A stretch of 64,000 nt of DNA from Streptacidiphilus sp. P02-A3a (GTDB lineage: Bacteria; Actinomycetota; Actinomycetes; Streptomycetales; Streptomycetaceae): positions 5,899,922 through 5,963,921 of the forward strand of contig NZ_CP048289.1 of NCBI RefSeq assembly GCF_014084105.1, written 5' to 3'. The position numbers and the translations under genes are program-made. The notes beneath the pieces were generated by a model that saw nothing but the letters and a program-made list of their open reading frames with translations, was not told where the DNA came from and did no database searches. Positions 36,109 to 44,222 of the stretch are shown in pieces; positions within the stretch are counted from its first letter, which is position 1; every line of letters starts with the position of its first letter.

Positions 36109-36549
36109 CTACGAGCCGTTGACGGTGTCGCCGGTCTTCAGGTCGTTCACCCGGTCCTGGTAGTGCTGGAGCTGGCTCGGGCAGTAGACGCTGATCACGA
36201 TCACCCCGGCCTGGAGGGTCCGGTCGTCGGCGATGACCGGGCGCTGCCCGGGGCCGCCGGCGCCGTTGGAGAGGTCGACCAGCCACAGCGCCTTCTTCAG
36301 CGCCCCGTCCGGGTTGGTGCAGGCCTCGCCGCCGTCCGTGCCCAGCGTCCGGGCGATCTGCGCCTGGTCGATGGCGGGGTAACCGGCGGCGGTGAGCGCG
36401 GTGTTCAACTCTGCGGCCTTGTGGTTGGCGGCGTTGGTGCGGTGCACCTGGTGGAACGTGAGCAGCCCCACCACCAGGAACGCGACCAGCAGCACGATCG
36501 CGCCGAGGTAGATCCAGCGGTGCTGCGAGGCCATCCGGGTCGGGCTCAT
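36109..36549 (-). CDS. membrane-anchored protein coupled to a GadC-like antiporter
   Basis: This 146-aa protein starts at ATG 36549, overlapping the antiporter stop (ATGA). One transmembrane helix (about residues 12-32) is followed by an external domain with two Cys (Gly-Glu-Ala-Cys and Val-Tyr-Cys-Pro) that could form a disulfide. The pattern of an Ala-Ala-Gly-Tyr-Pro-Ala-Ile-Asp helix and Gly-X-Cys loosely recalls DUF732 secreted proteins, but I am not certain. Probably an accessory subunit of the antiporter. Confidence 0.65.
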   Translation of the reverse strand: MSPTRMASQHRWIYLGAIVLLVAFLVVGLLTFHQVHRTNAANHKAAELNTALTAAGYPAIDQAQIARTLGTDGGEACTNPDGALKKALWLVDLSNGAGGPGQRPVIADDRTLQAGVIVISVYCPSQLQHYQDRVNDLKTGDTVNGS

Positions 36550-38024
36550 GACCCCGCCTCCGGCGCGCCGTCCGGGTCGGTCTGCCGCCAGCTCGGCTTG
36601 CTGGCCGTGAGCAGCGCGAACGGGATGACCACCCCGAGCAGCAGCAGCCCGCCGCCGACGATGCCGATGTAGGACCAGACGCTGCTGCCGCCGAACTGCG
36701 AGGAGGGCACGAACCCGATCACCATGGCGGCGGCCGAGGCCACCAGCCCGACCACGCAGAGCACCTCCAGCGCCGGGGCCCGGTAGCCGCGCGGGTGGTC
36801 CGGCTGGGTGCGCCGCAGCCGGATCGCGGCAGCGAACATCAGCAGGTAGACGATCAGGTAGACCTGGGTGGTGATCACCGAGAAGATCCAGTAGGCGCTG
36901 GAGACGTCCGGGATCAGCGCGTACAGCAGCGCGATCAGGGTGGTCACCACACCCTGGGTGACCAGGATGTTCTGCTGGACGCCGTGGCTGTTGAGCCGTT
37001 GCAGGAACGGCGGCAGGTAGCCCTCCTGGCGGGAGATCAGCAGCAGTCCCCTGGACGGACCGGCCAGCCAGGTGAGCATCCCGCCGAGCGAGGCGGCGAC
37101 CAGTCCGACCGCGATCACCGGCGTCAGCCAGCTGATGTGGAAGTACTGGAAGAACGCGTCGAAGGCCTGCATCACCCCGGCGGTCAGGCTGAGCTGGTCG
37201 GACGGGACGACCCAGCTGATCGCCAGCGCGGGCAGGATGAAGATCAGCAGCACCAGGCCCATCGCCAGGAACATCGACCGGGGGAACTCCTTGCTCGGGT
37301 TCCGCAGCGAGGAGACGTGCACCGCGTTCATCTCCATGCCCGAGTAGGACAGGAAGTTGTTGACGATCAGCACCAGGCTGGCCAGCCCGGTCCAGGCCGG
37401 GAACAGGTGGTGCACGTTCATCGGCGCGGCCGAGCCGTTGCCCTGGCCGAGGAAGACGAAGCCGAGCACCACCAGCAGCAGGCCCGGGATCAGCGTCCCG
37501 ATGATCAGGCCCATCGAGGCGAGCCCGGCCACGGCGTTGGTGCCGCGCGAGGAGACCCACACGCCCGACCAGTAGAGGACCATGATCACGATCGCGGTGT
37601 AGACGCCGTTGCTGGCCAGCTTCGGGTTCACCACGTACGCGATGGTGCTGGCCACGTACGCCAGCAGGCTCGGGTAGTAGAAGATCGTCATCGCGAACTG
37701 GCACCACACCGCGAGGAAGCCGAGCGGCTTGGACAGTCCCTGCGAGACCCAGTTGTAGACCCCGCCGTCCCAGCCGGACGCCAGCTCCGCCGAGACCAGC
37801 GCGGTCGGCAGCAGGAACACCAGGGCCGGGAGCAGGTAGAGGAACACGCAGGCCAGCCCGTAGACGGCCATCGTCGGCGAGGCCCGCAGACTGGCCACCG
37901 AACTGGTGGTCATCAGCGCCAGGGTGACCCAGGTCATCTTCGGGCCCGCCGAACGCACAGCCGCCGCCCCGTTCCGGGGCGACGGCCTGGATCCCTCGTC
38001 TGCGGGCATGTCGACCGCACTCAT
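36546..38024 (-). CDS. APC-superfamily amino-acid antiporter (GadC-like)
   Basis: This protein has 492 aa from ATG 38024, ten bases after AAGGAG. Twelve membrane helices follow a polar head of about 30 residues. The motif Gly-Gly-Val-Tyr-Asn-Trp-Val-Ser-Gln-Gly-Leu and the Phe-Leu-Ser-Tyr-Ser-Gly-Met-Glu-Met-Asn-Ala-Val-His stretch in helix six are close to glutamate/GABA antiporters. No glutamate decarboxylase gene is nearby, so the exchanged pair is unknown. It is followed directly by a small anchored protein. Confidence 0.82.
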   Translation of the reverse strand: MSAVDMPADEGSRPSPRNGAAAVRSAGPKMTWVTLALMTTSSVASLRASPTMAVYGLACVFLYLLPALVFLLPTALVSAELASGWDGGVYNWVSQGLSKPLGFLAVWCQFAMTIFYYPSLLAYVASTIAYVVNPKLASNGVYTAIVIMVLYWSGVWVSSRGTNAVAGLASMGLIIGTLIPGLLLVVLGFVFLGQGNGSAAPMNVHHLFPAWTGLASLVLIVNNFLSYSGMEMNAVHVSSLRNPSKEFPRSMFLAMGLVLLIFILPALAISWVVPSDQLSLTAGVMQAFDAFFQYFHISWLTPVIAVGLVAASLGGMLTWLAGPSRGLLLISRQEGYLPPFLQRLNSHGVQQNILVTQGVVTTLIALLYALIPDVSSAYWIFSVITTQVYLIVYLLMFAAAIRLRRTQPDHPRGYRAPALEVLCVVGLVASAAAMVIGFVPSSQFGGSSVWSYIGIVGGGLLLLGVVIPFALLTASKPSWRQTDPDGAPEAGS

Positions 38025-38200
38025 CGGCGCACTCCTTCCGGCAGCCGCCACGAGCGGCCACAGCCCCACCCTGAGTGCGCCGGGGGCTCACCGCACGCGG
38101 ACCGCAGCCGTTCAGGCCCGGCACTCCCCCGGACGGCCCATCCGGACGGCGGCGAAGGGGGCCCGGCCGGGAACGGCCGTACCGGCTTCGAGACGGTCGC

Positions 38201-39373
38201 TCAGATCAGCTCCAGCACCGTCGCGTTGGCCATGCCGCCGCCCTCGCACATGGTCTGCAGCCCGTAGCGGATGCCGTGGTCGCGCATGTGGTGCAGCAGC
38301 GTGGTCATCAGCCGGGCACCGGAGGCGCCGAGCGGGTGGCCGAGGGCGAGTGCGCCGCCGTTGGGGTTGAGCAGGTCGTAGTCGGCGCCGGTGGCGCTCA
38401 GCCAGGCCAGGGTGACCGGGGCGAAGGCCTCGTTCACCTCGAACGCGCCGAACTGGTCCAGGGTCAGGCCGGACCGCCGGAGCACCTTCTCGGTGGCCGG
38501 GATCGGGCCCTTGAGCATGGTGATCGGGTCGGCGCCGACCACGGTTCCGGTGTGGAACCGGGCGATCGGCGTCCAGCCGTTGGCGGCGGCGATCTCGCTG
38601 GTGGTCACCAGCAGCGCGGCGGCACCGTCGGAGACCTGCGAGGCGTTCCCCGCCGAGACCACCCCGTCCGCCTGGAAGGGGGTCTTCAGCTGGGCCAGTT
38701 GCTCCAGCGTGCCGCCCCGGCGGACGCCCTCGTCGGTGTCGAAGATCCGGCTGTTGCCCTCGGCGTCGGTGACCGTCACCGGGGCGATCTGGCTCTTGAA
38801 GCGGCCCTCGTCGATGGCCCGGGCGGCCCGGGCGTGGGAGTCGAGCGCGTGCTGGTCCAGCTGGGCGCGGCTGAGGCCGTACTCGGCGGCGATCATCTCC
38901 GCGCCGGTGCCCTGGTTGAAGAAGTGGTGGTGGTACCGCTCGGCCACCAGCGGCCCGTACGGCGCTCCGTAGCTGCCGCCCGCGAAGGAGGAGCCCATCG
39001 GGACCCGGCTCATCGACTCGACGCCCCCGGCCACCGCGATGTCGTACTGCCCGGAGATGACCCCGGCGGCGGCCTGGTGCACGGCCTGCTGCGAGGAGCC
39101 GCACTGCCGGTCGATGGTCAGCCCGGGCACGGACTCGGGCCACCCGGCCGCGAGCACCGCGTACCGGCCGATGCAGGCGGTCTGCTCGCCGACCTGAGAG
39201 ACGCAGCCCCAGACCACGTCGTCGACGGTGGCCGGGTCGAGGCCGTTGCGCTCGGCGAGGGCCTTGAGCACGTGCGCGGACAGGTCGGCCGGGTGGACAC
39301 CGGACAGGGCGCCGCCGGGCTTGCCCTTGCCGACCGGGGTGCGTACGGCGTCGACGATGACTGCGTCCCGCAT
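38201..39373 (-). CDS. acetyl-CoA acetyltransferase (thiolase)
   Basis: This protein has 390 aa from ATG 39373, after AAGGAG. The thiolase residues are complete: nucleophile Cys91 in Asp-Arg-Gln-Cys-Gly-Ser-Ser-Gln-Gln-Ala, His346 in Gly-His-Pro-Leu-Gly-Ala-Ser-Gly and the acid/base Cys376 in Met-Cys-Glu-Gly-Gly-Gly-Met-Ala. It works in fatty-acid breakdown (degradative FadA-type) or acetoacetyl-CoA formation; which of the two cannot be told. It stands alone between unrelated genes; a beta-oxidation partner is not adjacent. Confidence 0.92.
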   Translation of the reverse strand: MRDAVIVDAVRTPVGKGKPGGALSGVHPADLSAHVLKALAERNGLDPATVDDVVWGCVSQVGEQTACIGRYAVLAAGWPESVPGLTIDRQCGSSQQAVHQAAAGVISGQYDIAVAGGVESMSRVPMGSSFAGGSYGAPYGPLVAERYHHHFFNQGTGAEMIAAEYGLSRAQLDQHALDSHARAARAIDEGRFKSQIAPVTVTDAEGNSRIFDTDEGVRRGGTLEQLAQLKTPFQADGVVSAGNASQVSDGAAALLVTTSEIAAANGWTPIARFHTGTVVGADPITMLKGPIPATEKVLRRSGLTLDQFGAFEVNEAFAPVTLAWLSATGADYDLLNPNGGALALGHPLGASGARLMTTLLHHMRDHGIRYGLQTMCEGGGMANATVLELI

Positions 39374-39504
39374 GGCGATGAGCTCCTTCTGGCGGTGGGG
39401 GCGACTGGCGGTGGGGGCGACGGCACAAGAACTCGAACATTCGTTAAGTTAGGCCGTCGCCGCGCCGCTGTCCACCCTCCCCCGCCGGGCCCGGGCACCT
39501 CCGG

Positions 39505-40500
39505 TCAGCGGGCGAGCAGCGCCTCCAGCTCCGCCTGCGGCAGGCTGCCCGGGGCCCGGCCCTCCCGCGCGTACTGGTTGGCCAGTCGCCGCAGGGCCTC
39601 GTTCAGCGGCGCGGGCACGCCGTGCAGCCGGGCGAGCAGCACGATCTCGCCGTTCAGGTAGTCCGCCTCGATCGTGCCGGTCCCCCGGGCCAGGCTCTGC
39701 CGCGAGGAGCTGCCGCCGAGCTCCACGCCCTCCATCGGCGCGCTGGCCATCCGCCCGGCTCGCGCCTCGCTCTGCTCCGCCGCGCTCGCGTAGTCGATGC
39801 CCGCAGCGGTCAGCACCCGCTCGCCCTCGGCCCTGACCCGCAGCAGCAGTTCCGCGCCGGGGCCCCGGTCCAGCCCCTCGGCGAGCGCGTCCAGGGCGTT
39901 GCCGAGGTTGCCGATGAGCTTGCCGTACTTCCACCGCATCACCTCCTTCGGCAGCGGCGCCAGGAACCGGGCTCGCTCCAGGTCCGCCGCGATCGCCCGG
40001 GCGGTGGCGTCGCTGCCGGTGGGGTAGCGGCCCAGGTGCAGGATGCCGGAGACGGGCGTGCCCGCGACCGCGACCCGGCCAGGTTCCAGGTGGGTGGCGG
40101 GCATCCACACGCACACCCCGTAGACCTGCCGGAACCAGCGCAGCGCCAGCCGCTCGTTGTTCACCCCGTTCTGCGCGCAGAGCAGCGGCAGCAGTTCCCC
40201 GGCGGTACCGCCCCCGGCCACCGGCCGACCCGCCCACTGTTCCAGGATTCCCGGCATGTGCTGGGACTTGACCGCGACCACGAGCACGTCGTCCGGCGTG
40301 AGCTCCAGCTCCTCCGGCCCGCCGACGGCGCGGACGGCGAGCGTCCGGGTGCCCTCGGGCGTGCTGAACCCCAGTCCCCCGTCGCGCAGCGCGTCCAGGT
40401 GCGGACCGCGCGCGACCAGCACCACCTCCCGCCCGCTCTCGAACAACCGCCCGCCGATACCGCCGCCGATCGCCCCGGCCCCGATGATGATGTAGCGCAT
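39505..40500 (-). CDS. ketopantoate reductase-family (ApbA/PanE) oxidoreductase
   Basis: This protein has 331 aa from ATG 40500. The NADP-binding fold opens Met-Arg-Tyr-Ile-Ile-Ile-Gly-Ala-Gly-Ala-Ile-Gly-Gly (1-13). The C-terminal helical domain contains the catalytic Lys in Lys-Tyr-Gly-Lys-Leu-Ile-Gly-Asn-Leu-Gly-Asn, with the conserved Asn pair. The family reduces 2-dehydropantoate to pantoate, but many paralogues act on other 2-keto acids; the extra length makes a secondary role more likely than true PanE. It is divergent from the TPR gene at 40594. Confidence 0.82.
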   Translation of the reverse strand: MRYIIIGAGAIGGGIGGRLFESGREVVLVARGPHLDALRDGGLGFSTPEGTRTLAVRAVGGPEELELTPDDVLVVAVKSQHMPGILEQWAGRPVAGGGTAGELLPLLCAQNGVNNERLALRWFRQVYGVCVWMPATHLEPGRVAVAGTPVSGILHLGRYPTGSDATARAIAADLERARFLAPLPKEVMRWKYGKLIGNLGNALDALAEGLDRGPGAELLLRVRAEGERVLTAAGIDYASAAEQSEARAGRMASAPMEGVELGGSSSRQSLARGTGTIEADYLNGEIVLLARLHGVPAPLNEALRRLANQYAREGRAPGSLPQAELEALLAR

Positions 40501-40593
40501 CCACCGAGCCTCGCACGCCCGCGCCCGACCAGCCACGGTTTTCGCCACGCGCCCGCCCGCCGCCGATGATCGGATATGGCAGCATGCACGAGC

Positions 40594-41091
40594 ATGGACG
40601 ATCAACGCGACAAACTGCTGGCCCGGGCCGTGTCCCTGCGCAAGGCCGGGACCGAGCGGGCCTGCGCGCAGCTGGCCCAGCTCTCCGACCAGCACCCGCA
40701 GCAGGCCGCGCTCGCCTACCAGGCCGCCTGGGCGCACGACCGGCTCGACCTGGAGGCAGCAGCCGTCCCCTACTACGAGCGCGCGTTGAGCAATCCGGAC
40801 GACCTGTCGAAGGACGAGCGGTACGGCTGCCTCCTGGGGCTGGGCAGCACCTTCCGGAACGTCGGCCGGTACGAGTCGTCCCTGGCCACCCTCCGTCGCG
40901 GCCTGGCGGAGTTCCCCGACGACCCGGCCCTGAGCGCCTTCCTGGCCATGACCCTGTACAACCACGGCGACGCCCGCGAGGCGGTCCGCACCCTGCTCCA
41001 CGTCACCACCGCCACCAGCGCCGACCCCCAGGTGCAGGCCTACCGCCGGGCGATCGACCACTACGCCGACCACCTGGACGAGCGCGGGTGA
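40594..41091 (+). CDS. TPR-repeat protein (165 aa)
   Basis: The start chosen is ATG 40594; ATG 40576 is a possible start six codons upstream. Four helical repeats with TPR spacing are visible (for example Ala-Ala-Val-Pro-Tyr-Tyr-Glu-Arg-Ala-Leu and Ser-Leu-Ala-Thr-Leu-Arg-Arg-Gly-Leu). It is soluble, with a charged head. Similar proteins are widespread in streptomycetes, with no known function. It shares a 93-bp promoter region with the reductase gene. Confidence 0.8.
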   Translation: MDDQRDKLLARAVSLRKAGTERACAQLAQLSDQHPQQAALAYQAAWAHDRLDLEAAAVPYYERALSNPDDLSKDERYGCLLGLGSTFRNVGRYESSLATLRRGLAEFPDDPALSAFLAMTLYNHGDAREAVRTLLHVTTATSADPQVQAYRRAIDHYADHLDERG

Positions 41092-41120
41092 CACCCGCCG
41101 ACCGGTCCGGCACCGGCTGA

Positions 41121-41261
41121 TCAGTGCCGGGGGAAGCCCGGGATCCGGTGCAGCACCAGCACCGCGCCGATCAGCAGCAGCACCCCGACCACGATCGCGC
41201 CGAGCACGATCTGACCGATCAGCACCGTGTCCGCGTCCCGCTCTTCCTGCGTCTTGGTCAA
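41121..41261 (-). CDS. 46-aa single-span membrane protein
   Basis: A short frame from TTG 41261, after GGAGGGGTGAGGG, to TGA at 41121. A charged head (Thr-Lys-Thr-Gln-Glu-Glu-Arg-Asp-Ala-Asp) precedes one long hydrophobic helix (about residues 13-37) and a basic, Pro-containing tail. The amphipathic layout and codon use look coding. It precedes no coupled gene and follows the MgtC-like gene by 57 bases on the same strand, so it may be its co-transcribed partner. Confidence 0.6.
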   Translation of the reverse strand: MTKTQEERDADTVLIGQIVLGAIVVGVLLLIGAVLVLHRIPGFPRH

Positions 41262-41318
41262 CCCTCACCCCTCCTCGCCGCCGCGCCACCGTCCGGCGCC
41301 CACGCGATCGTAGCTCCG

Positions 41319-42158
41319 CTACTCGTCGTTGAAGCTGCTGCGGCGGCAGGCCAGTACGCCGTCGGTACCGGCCAGATGGCTGGTCAGGGTGTCCACATGG
41401 CCCCGGCCCTGGACGGTGAGGGCGATCTCGACGGTCCGCTCCGCGCCCCGGCGGGTCGCCACGTCGTCATCGGCGTCATCGGCGTCGTCGGGCGCGGAGT
41501 CGGGGCCGGGGTCGGGGGCCAGGTCGGCGTCCGGGGCCAGGCCCGTGTCGCTACCCGCCTCGGCGCCGGTGACCGCGATGGTGCGCAGCTCGGAGACCGC
41601 GAAGCCGTCCCGCGTGCACTGCTTCAGCAGTTCCCGCAGCAGGCCGGAGCCCTGGAGGTAGGTGATCCGGTAGGTGACCGGCACCGCGCGCAGCGACGGC
41701 AGCCGGTGGGTCAGCGGACGCACCACGTAGGAGACCGCGAAGTAGGTGGCGGTGGCGAGCAGCGCCAGCAGCGGCAGGCCCGCCGCCGCTGCCGACCCGA
41801 CGGCGGCGGTCAGCCAGATGGTGGCGGCGGTGGTCAGCCCCTGGACCGAGCCCCGGTGCACGAAGATCACCCCGGCGCCGATGAAGCCCAGCCCGGACAC
41901 GATCTGGGCCGCCATCCGGGAGGGGTCGAGCTCCACCGTCCCCGCGTGCAGGACGTCGGTGAAGCCGTACTTGCTCACCAGCGTGAACAGTGCCGCCCCG
42001 ACGCCGACAGTGGTGTAGGTGCGCAGCCCGGCCGCCTTCTGCCGGATCTCACGCTCCAGCCCGATCGCGCCGGAGAGCAGCAGCGCGACCGCGAACTCGG
42101 CCACCTGCGTCCACCCCTGACCGATGGGTTCGCTCACTCCCGCCGCCAGCTCCCGCAT
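41319..42158 (-). CDS. MgtC/SapB-family membrane protein
   Basis: This protein has 279 aa from ATG 42158, after GGAGG. Five N-terminal helices carry the family pattern Gly-Leu-Glu-Arg-Glu-X-Arg-X-Lys-Ala-Ala-Gly-Leu-Arg-Thr and Gly-Leu-Gly-Phe-Ile-Gly-Ala-Gly, then Val-Gln-Gly-Leu-Thr-Thr-Ala-Ala-Thr-Ile-Trp. The cytoplasmic C-terminal ACT-like domain (about 160-279) is interrupted by an unusual Asp/Ala/Pro-rich insertion of about 35 residues (Asp-Ala-Asp-Leu-Ala-Pro-Asp-Pro). Role in Mg2+ homeostasis or low-Mg survival is known for the family; transport is not shown. Confidence 0.88.
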   Translation of the reverse strand: MRELAAGVSEPIGQGWTQVAEFAVALLLSGAIGLEREIRQKAAGLRTYTTVGVGAALFTLVSKYGFTDVLHAGTVELDPSRMAAQIVSGLGFIGAGVIFVHRGSVQGLTTAATIWLTAAVGSAAAAGLPLLALLATATYFAVSYVVRPLTHRLPSLRAVPVTYRITYLQGSGLLRELLKQCTRDGFAVSELRTIAVTGAEAGSDTGLAPDADLAPDPGPDSAPDDADDADDDVATRRGAERTVEIALTVQGRGHVDTLTSHLAGTDGVLACRRSSFNDE

Positions 42159-42264
42159 GCCCCGCCTCCAGCTCCGCACCGTTCCGCCGACCACCGGCAC
42201 GAACGGCCCGGTGGACTGGAGATCATTCCCGCAGGGGCCCGATCCACACGGCTCCACCCGGATG

Positions 42265-42774
42265 TCACGGCGTCGCGGCAGCCTCGGCCCGGTCGACCAG
42301 CCGCAGCGCGGTCTCGGTCGCGGCGATGAGCGCGGGGTCCCCCTGGGCGCGCCGCTGGCGCAGGGCGTCTTCGAGCAGGGCCCGCGCCTCCCTGGTCCGC
42401 CCCTGGTCCAACCGTTGCTTGCCCAGGTGCTGAAGACAGAAGTAGCGCAGGTCCGGGGCGTGCTCCTGGCACAGCTGAAGGGCCCGCTGGTAGTGCGGCT
42501 CCGCCGCCTCCAGGTCACCCCCGTAGCGGTGGGCGTCACCCAGATTGATGTGGACGGCGACGGCCCGCTTGTTGTCCGCGAGCGCCAACGCCCGTTCCAG
42601 CGTGGCGATCGCCTCCTCCCGGCGGCCCAGCACCAGGAGTCCGACGCCCGCCCGACGCAGCGGCGCCGGCTCCTCAAGCGGTTCGTCGAGCAGCGCTGTC
42701 ACCGCCCGGAGCAGCGCCTCCCGGTCAGTGGGGACCATCCGGCCGAACTCGTCCAGGGTGATCAGGTTCTCCAT
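42265..42774 (-). CDS. TPR-repeat protein (169 aa)
   Basis: Starts at ATG 42774. After a short acidic head, three to four TPR units run from about residue 38 to 160 (Ala-Thr-Leu-Glu-Arg-Ala-Leu-Ala-Leu-Ala; Ala-Glu-Pro-His-Tyr-Gln-Arg-Ala-Leu; Ala-Leu-Leu-Glu-Asp-Ala-Leu). Cytosolic. No effector domain. It is divergent from the membrane-anchored protein at 42874, and the region between (42775-42873) is clearly AT-richer and likely carries both promoters. Confidence 0.82.
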   Translation of the reverse strand: MENLITLDEFGRMVPTDREALLRAVTALLDEPLEEPAPLRRAGVGLLVLGRREEAIATLERALALADNKRAVAVHINLGDAHRYGGDLEAAEPHYQRALQLCQEHAPDLRYFCLQHLGKQRLDQGRTREARALLEDALRQRRAQGDPALIAATETALRLVDRAEAAATP

Positions 42775-42873
42775 GGAATGAGATTAGACGAGAGATCCTG
42801 ACGGAAAATCAGACCCCTTGGCAGGCAAATGAGATCATCGCAGCCACAGGACGGCAGCCGACAAGGGGGAACA

Positions 42874-43410
42874 GTGTCAGTCAGGGATGTGATAAAAGGT
42901 TGCGGATGCCTGGTGGGCGCCGTGGTGCTGTACGTGGCAGGGAGCCTCGTCTGGGACGGGATCTCCGATTCGAGGCAGACCAGCGCCAACCACGCGGCAG
43001 CGAGCCAGTTACAGGCCACGCTGGCGGCGGACTTCGCCCAGCAGCTCGAATGGCCGACTCAACGTTCCACGCCCACCGACGCCGACCTCCGACGCGCCGC
43101 CCAACAGGCTCTCGCCGCTGTTGAAAGCCCGAGCGGCCCCAGTCCCGTCACCGCCCTGGGCTTCGAGGCCCTGGAGCCGGTGACCCGTGGCCCGGAGCTC
43201 ACCGTCGACGTCAAGGCGGTCGCCTACTACCGCGTCGCGGGCATCTTCGTCTCCAGCAGCCTCGGGGACACCCACTGCTTCCAGGTCCGGCTCCCCCTCC
43301 CCGAGGGACCGTCCGCCAAGTCCGCCGTCACCCCCCTCCCCAGCTGCCCGGCAACCCCGACCCCGATACCCGCGCCCGGCTGGGCCACGAGGTCCGCACA
43401 AGGGAAATGA
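42874..43410 (+). CDS. membrane-anchored protein of unknown function
   Basis: This protein has 178 aa from GTG 42874, after AGGGGGAACA. One membrane helix near the N-terminus (about residues 8-26, with Gly-Cys-Gly-Cys at its start), then an external alpha+beta domain with one Cys in Asp-Thr-His-Cys-Phe-Gln and another in Pro-Ser-Cys-Pro, and a Pro/Thr tail. No family is recognised. Base composition is a little less GC-rich than the genes on either side, as in the rest of 42.8-45.2 kb. Confidence 0.65.
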   Translation: MSVRDVIKGCGCLVGAVVLYVAGSLVWDGISDSRQTSANHAAASQLQATLAADFAQQLEWPTQRSTPTDADLRRAAQQALAAVESPSGPSPVTALGFEALEPVTRGPELTVDVKAVAYYRVAGIFVSSSLGDTHCFQVRLPLPEGPSAKSAVTPLPSCPATPTPIPAPGWATRSAQGK

Positions 43411-43431
43411 CGCGACGGCGGCGCCCCCGCA

Positions 43432-43822
43432 GGCTTGTGCCGGGGCACCGCCGTTCCTGCTGGGACTACGGCGTGACGTACTGCTCGCCGAAGGCGAAAG
43501 CCGGGTCACCGGCCTTGACAGCGGCCACGAACGACGCGAACGCGGCCGTGCTAAACGGCAACACCGGCGAACGATCACCAAGCGTGGTGTCCACGACCGG
43601 GGCGATCCCAACGGACAACAGGTCACGCGACGTACCCACGCACCCGTCATTGCCCCCCGAATAAGAGGACTTGAAGATGTTGATCTCAGACAGCTCGAAG
43701 GTCGGGTTCACATTGACCACCTCTCCAATAGCGCGGCGGATCACATCACGGGACTCCTGCACGGCAGTGCCGAGGCCCGAACCCGATCGCAACGCGCGGC
43801 AAACCCAGCCACCTGCGTTCGA
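43432..43822. repeat. tandem duplication, copy 1 (diverged)
   Basis: A 391-bp segment nearly identical to 43831-44222, about 400 bp away, separated by eight bases. I count roughly 16 substitutions and one missing base (CAC-GGC at about 43761-43765 versus CACAGGC). It is a copy of the 3' end of the XRE-DUF397 gene plus its 3' flank. Confidence 0.92.
43466..43792 (-). pseudogene. orphan DUF397 copy made by tandem duplication
   Basis: This frame repeats the DUF397 end of the gene next to it (43865-44944) with few changes, including Phe-Lys-Ser-Ser-Tyr-Ser-Gly-Gly and the shared final Glu-Gln-Tyr-Val-Thr-Pro. The single-base deletion just upstream takes it out of frame with the DUF5753 part, so it can be made only from a new start: TTG 43792, or a GTG at about 43741 after AGGAG-like sequence inside the old coding region. 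DUF397 proteins normally exist as free 60-80-aa partners, so this may be a functional free DUF397 created by the frameshift, or debris. Confidence 0.6.
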
Positions 43823-43830
43823 CGCGGTCG

Positions 43831-44222
43831 GGCTTGTGCCGGGGCACCGCCGTTCCTGCTGGAATTACGGCGTGACGTACTGCTCGCCGAAGGCGAAAGC
43901 CGGGTCACCGGCCTTGACAGCGGCCACGAACGACGCGAACGCGGCCGTGCTGAACGGCAACACCGGCGAACGATCACCAAGCGTGGTGTCCACGACCGGG
44001 GCGATGCCAACGGACAACAGGTCGCGGGACGTACCCACGCACCCGGCGTCACCGCCCGAATACGAGGACTTGAAGATGTTGATCTCAGACAGGTCGAAGG
44101 TCGGGTTCACATTGACCACCTCTCCAATAGCGCGGCGGATCACATCACGGGACTCCTGCACAGGCAGTGCCGAGGCCCGAACCCGATCGTAACGCGCGGC
44201 AAAGCCAGCCACCTGCGTTCGA
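43831..44222. repeat. tandem duplication, copy 2 (inside the intact gene)
   Basis: The parent copy. It covers the last 120 or so codons of the XRE-DUF397 gene, its TAA stop and about 34 bases of 3' flank. Duplicates end at the same base (GCGTTCGA), which marks the recombination or slippage boundary. Confidence 0.92.
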
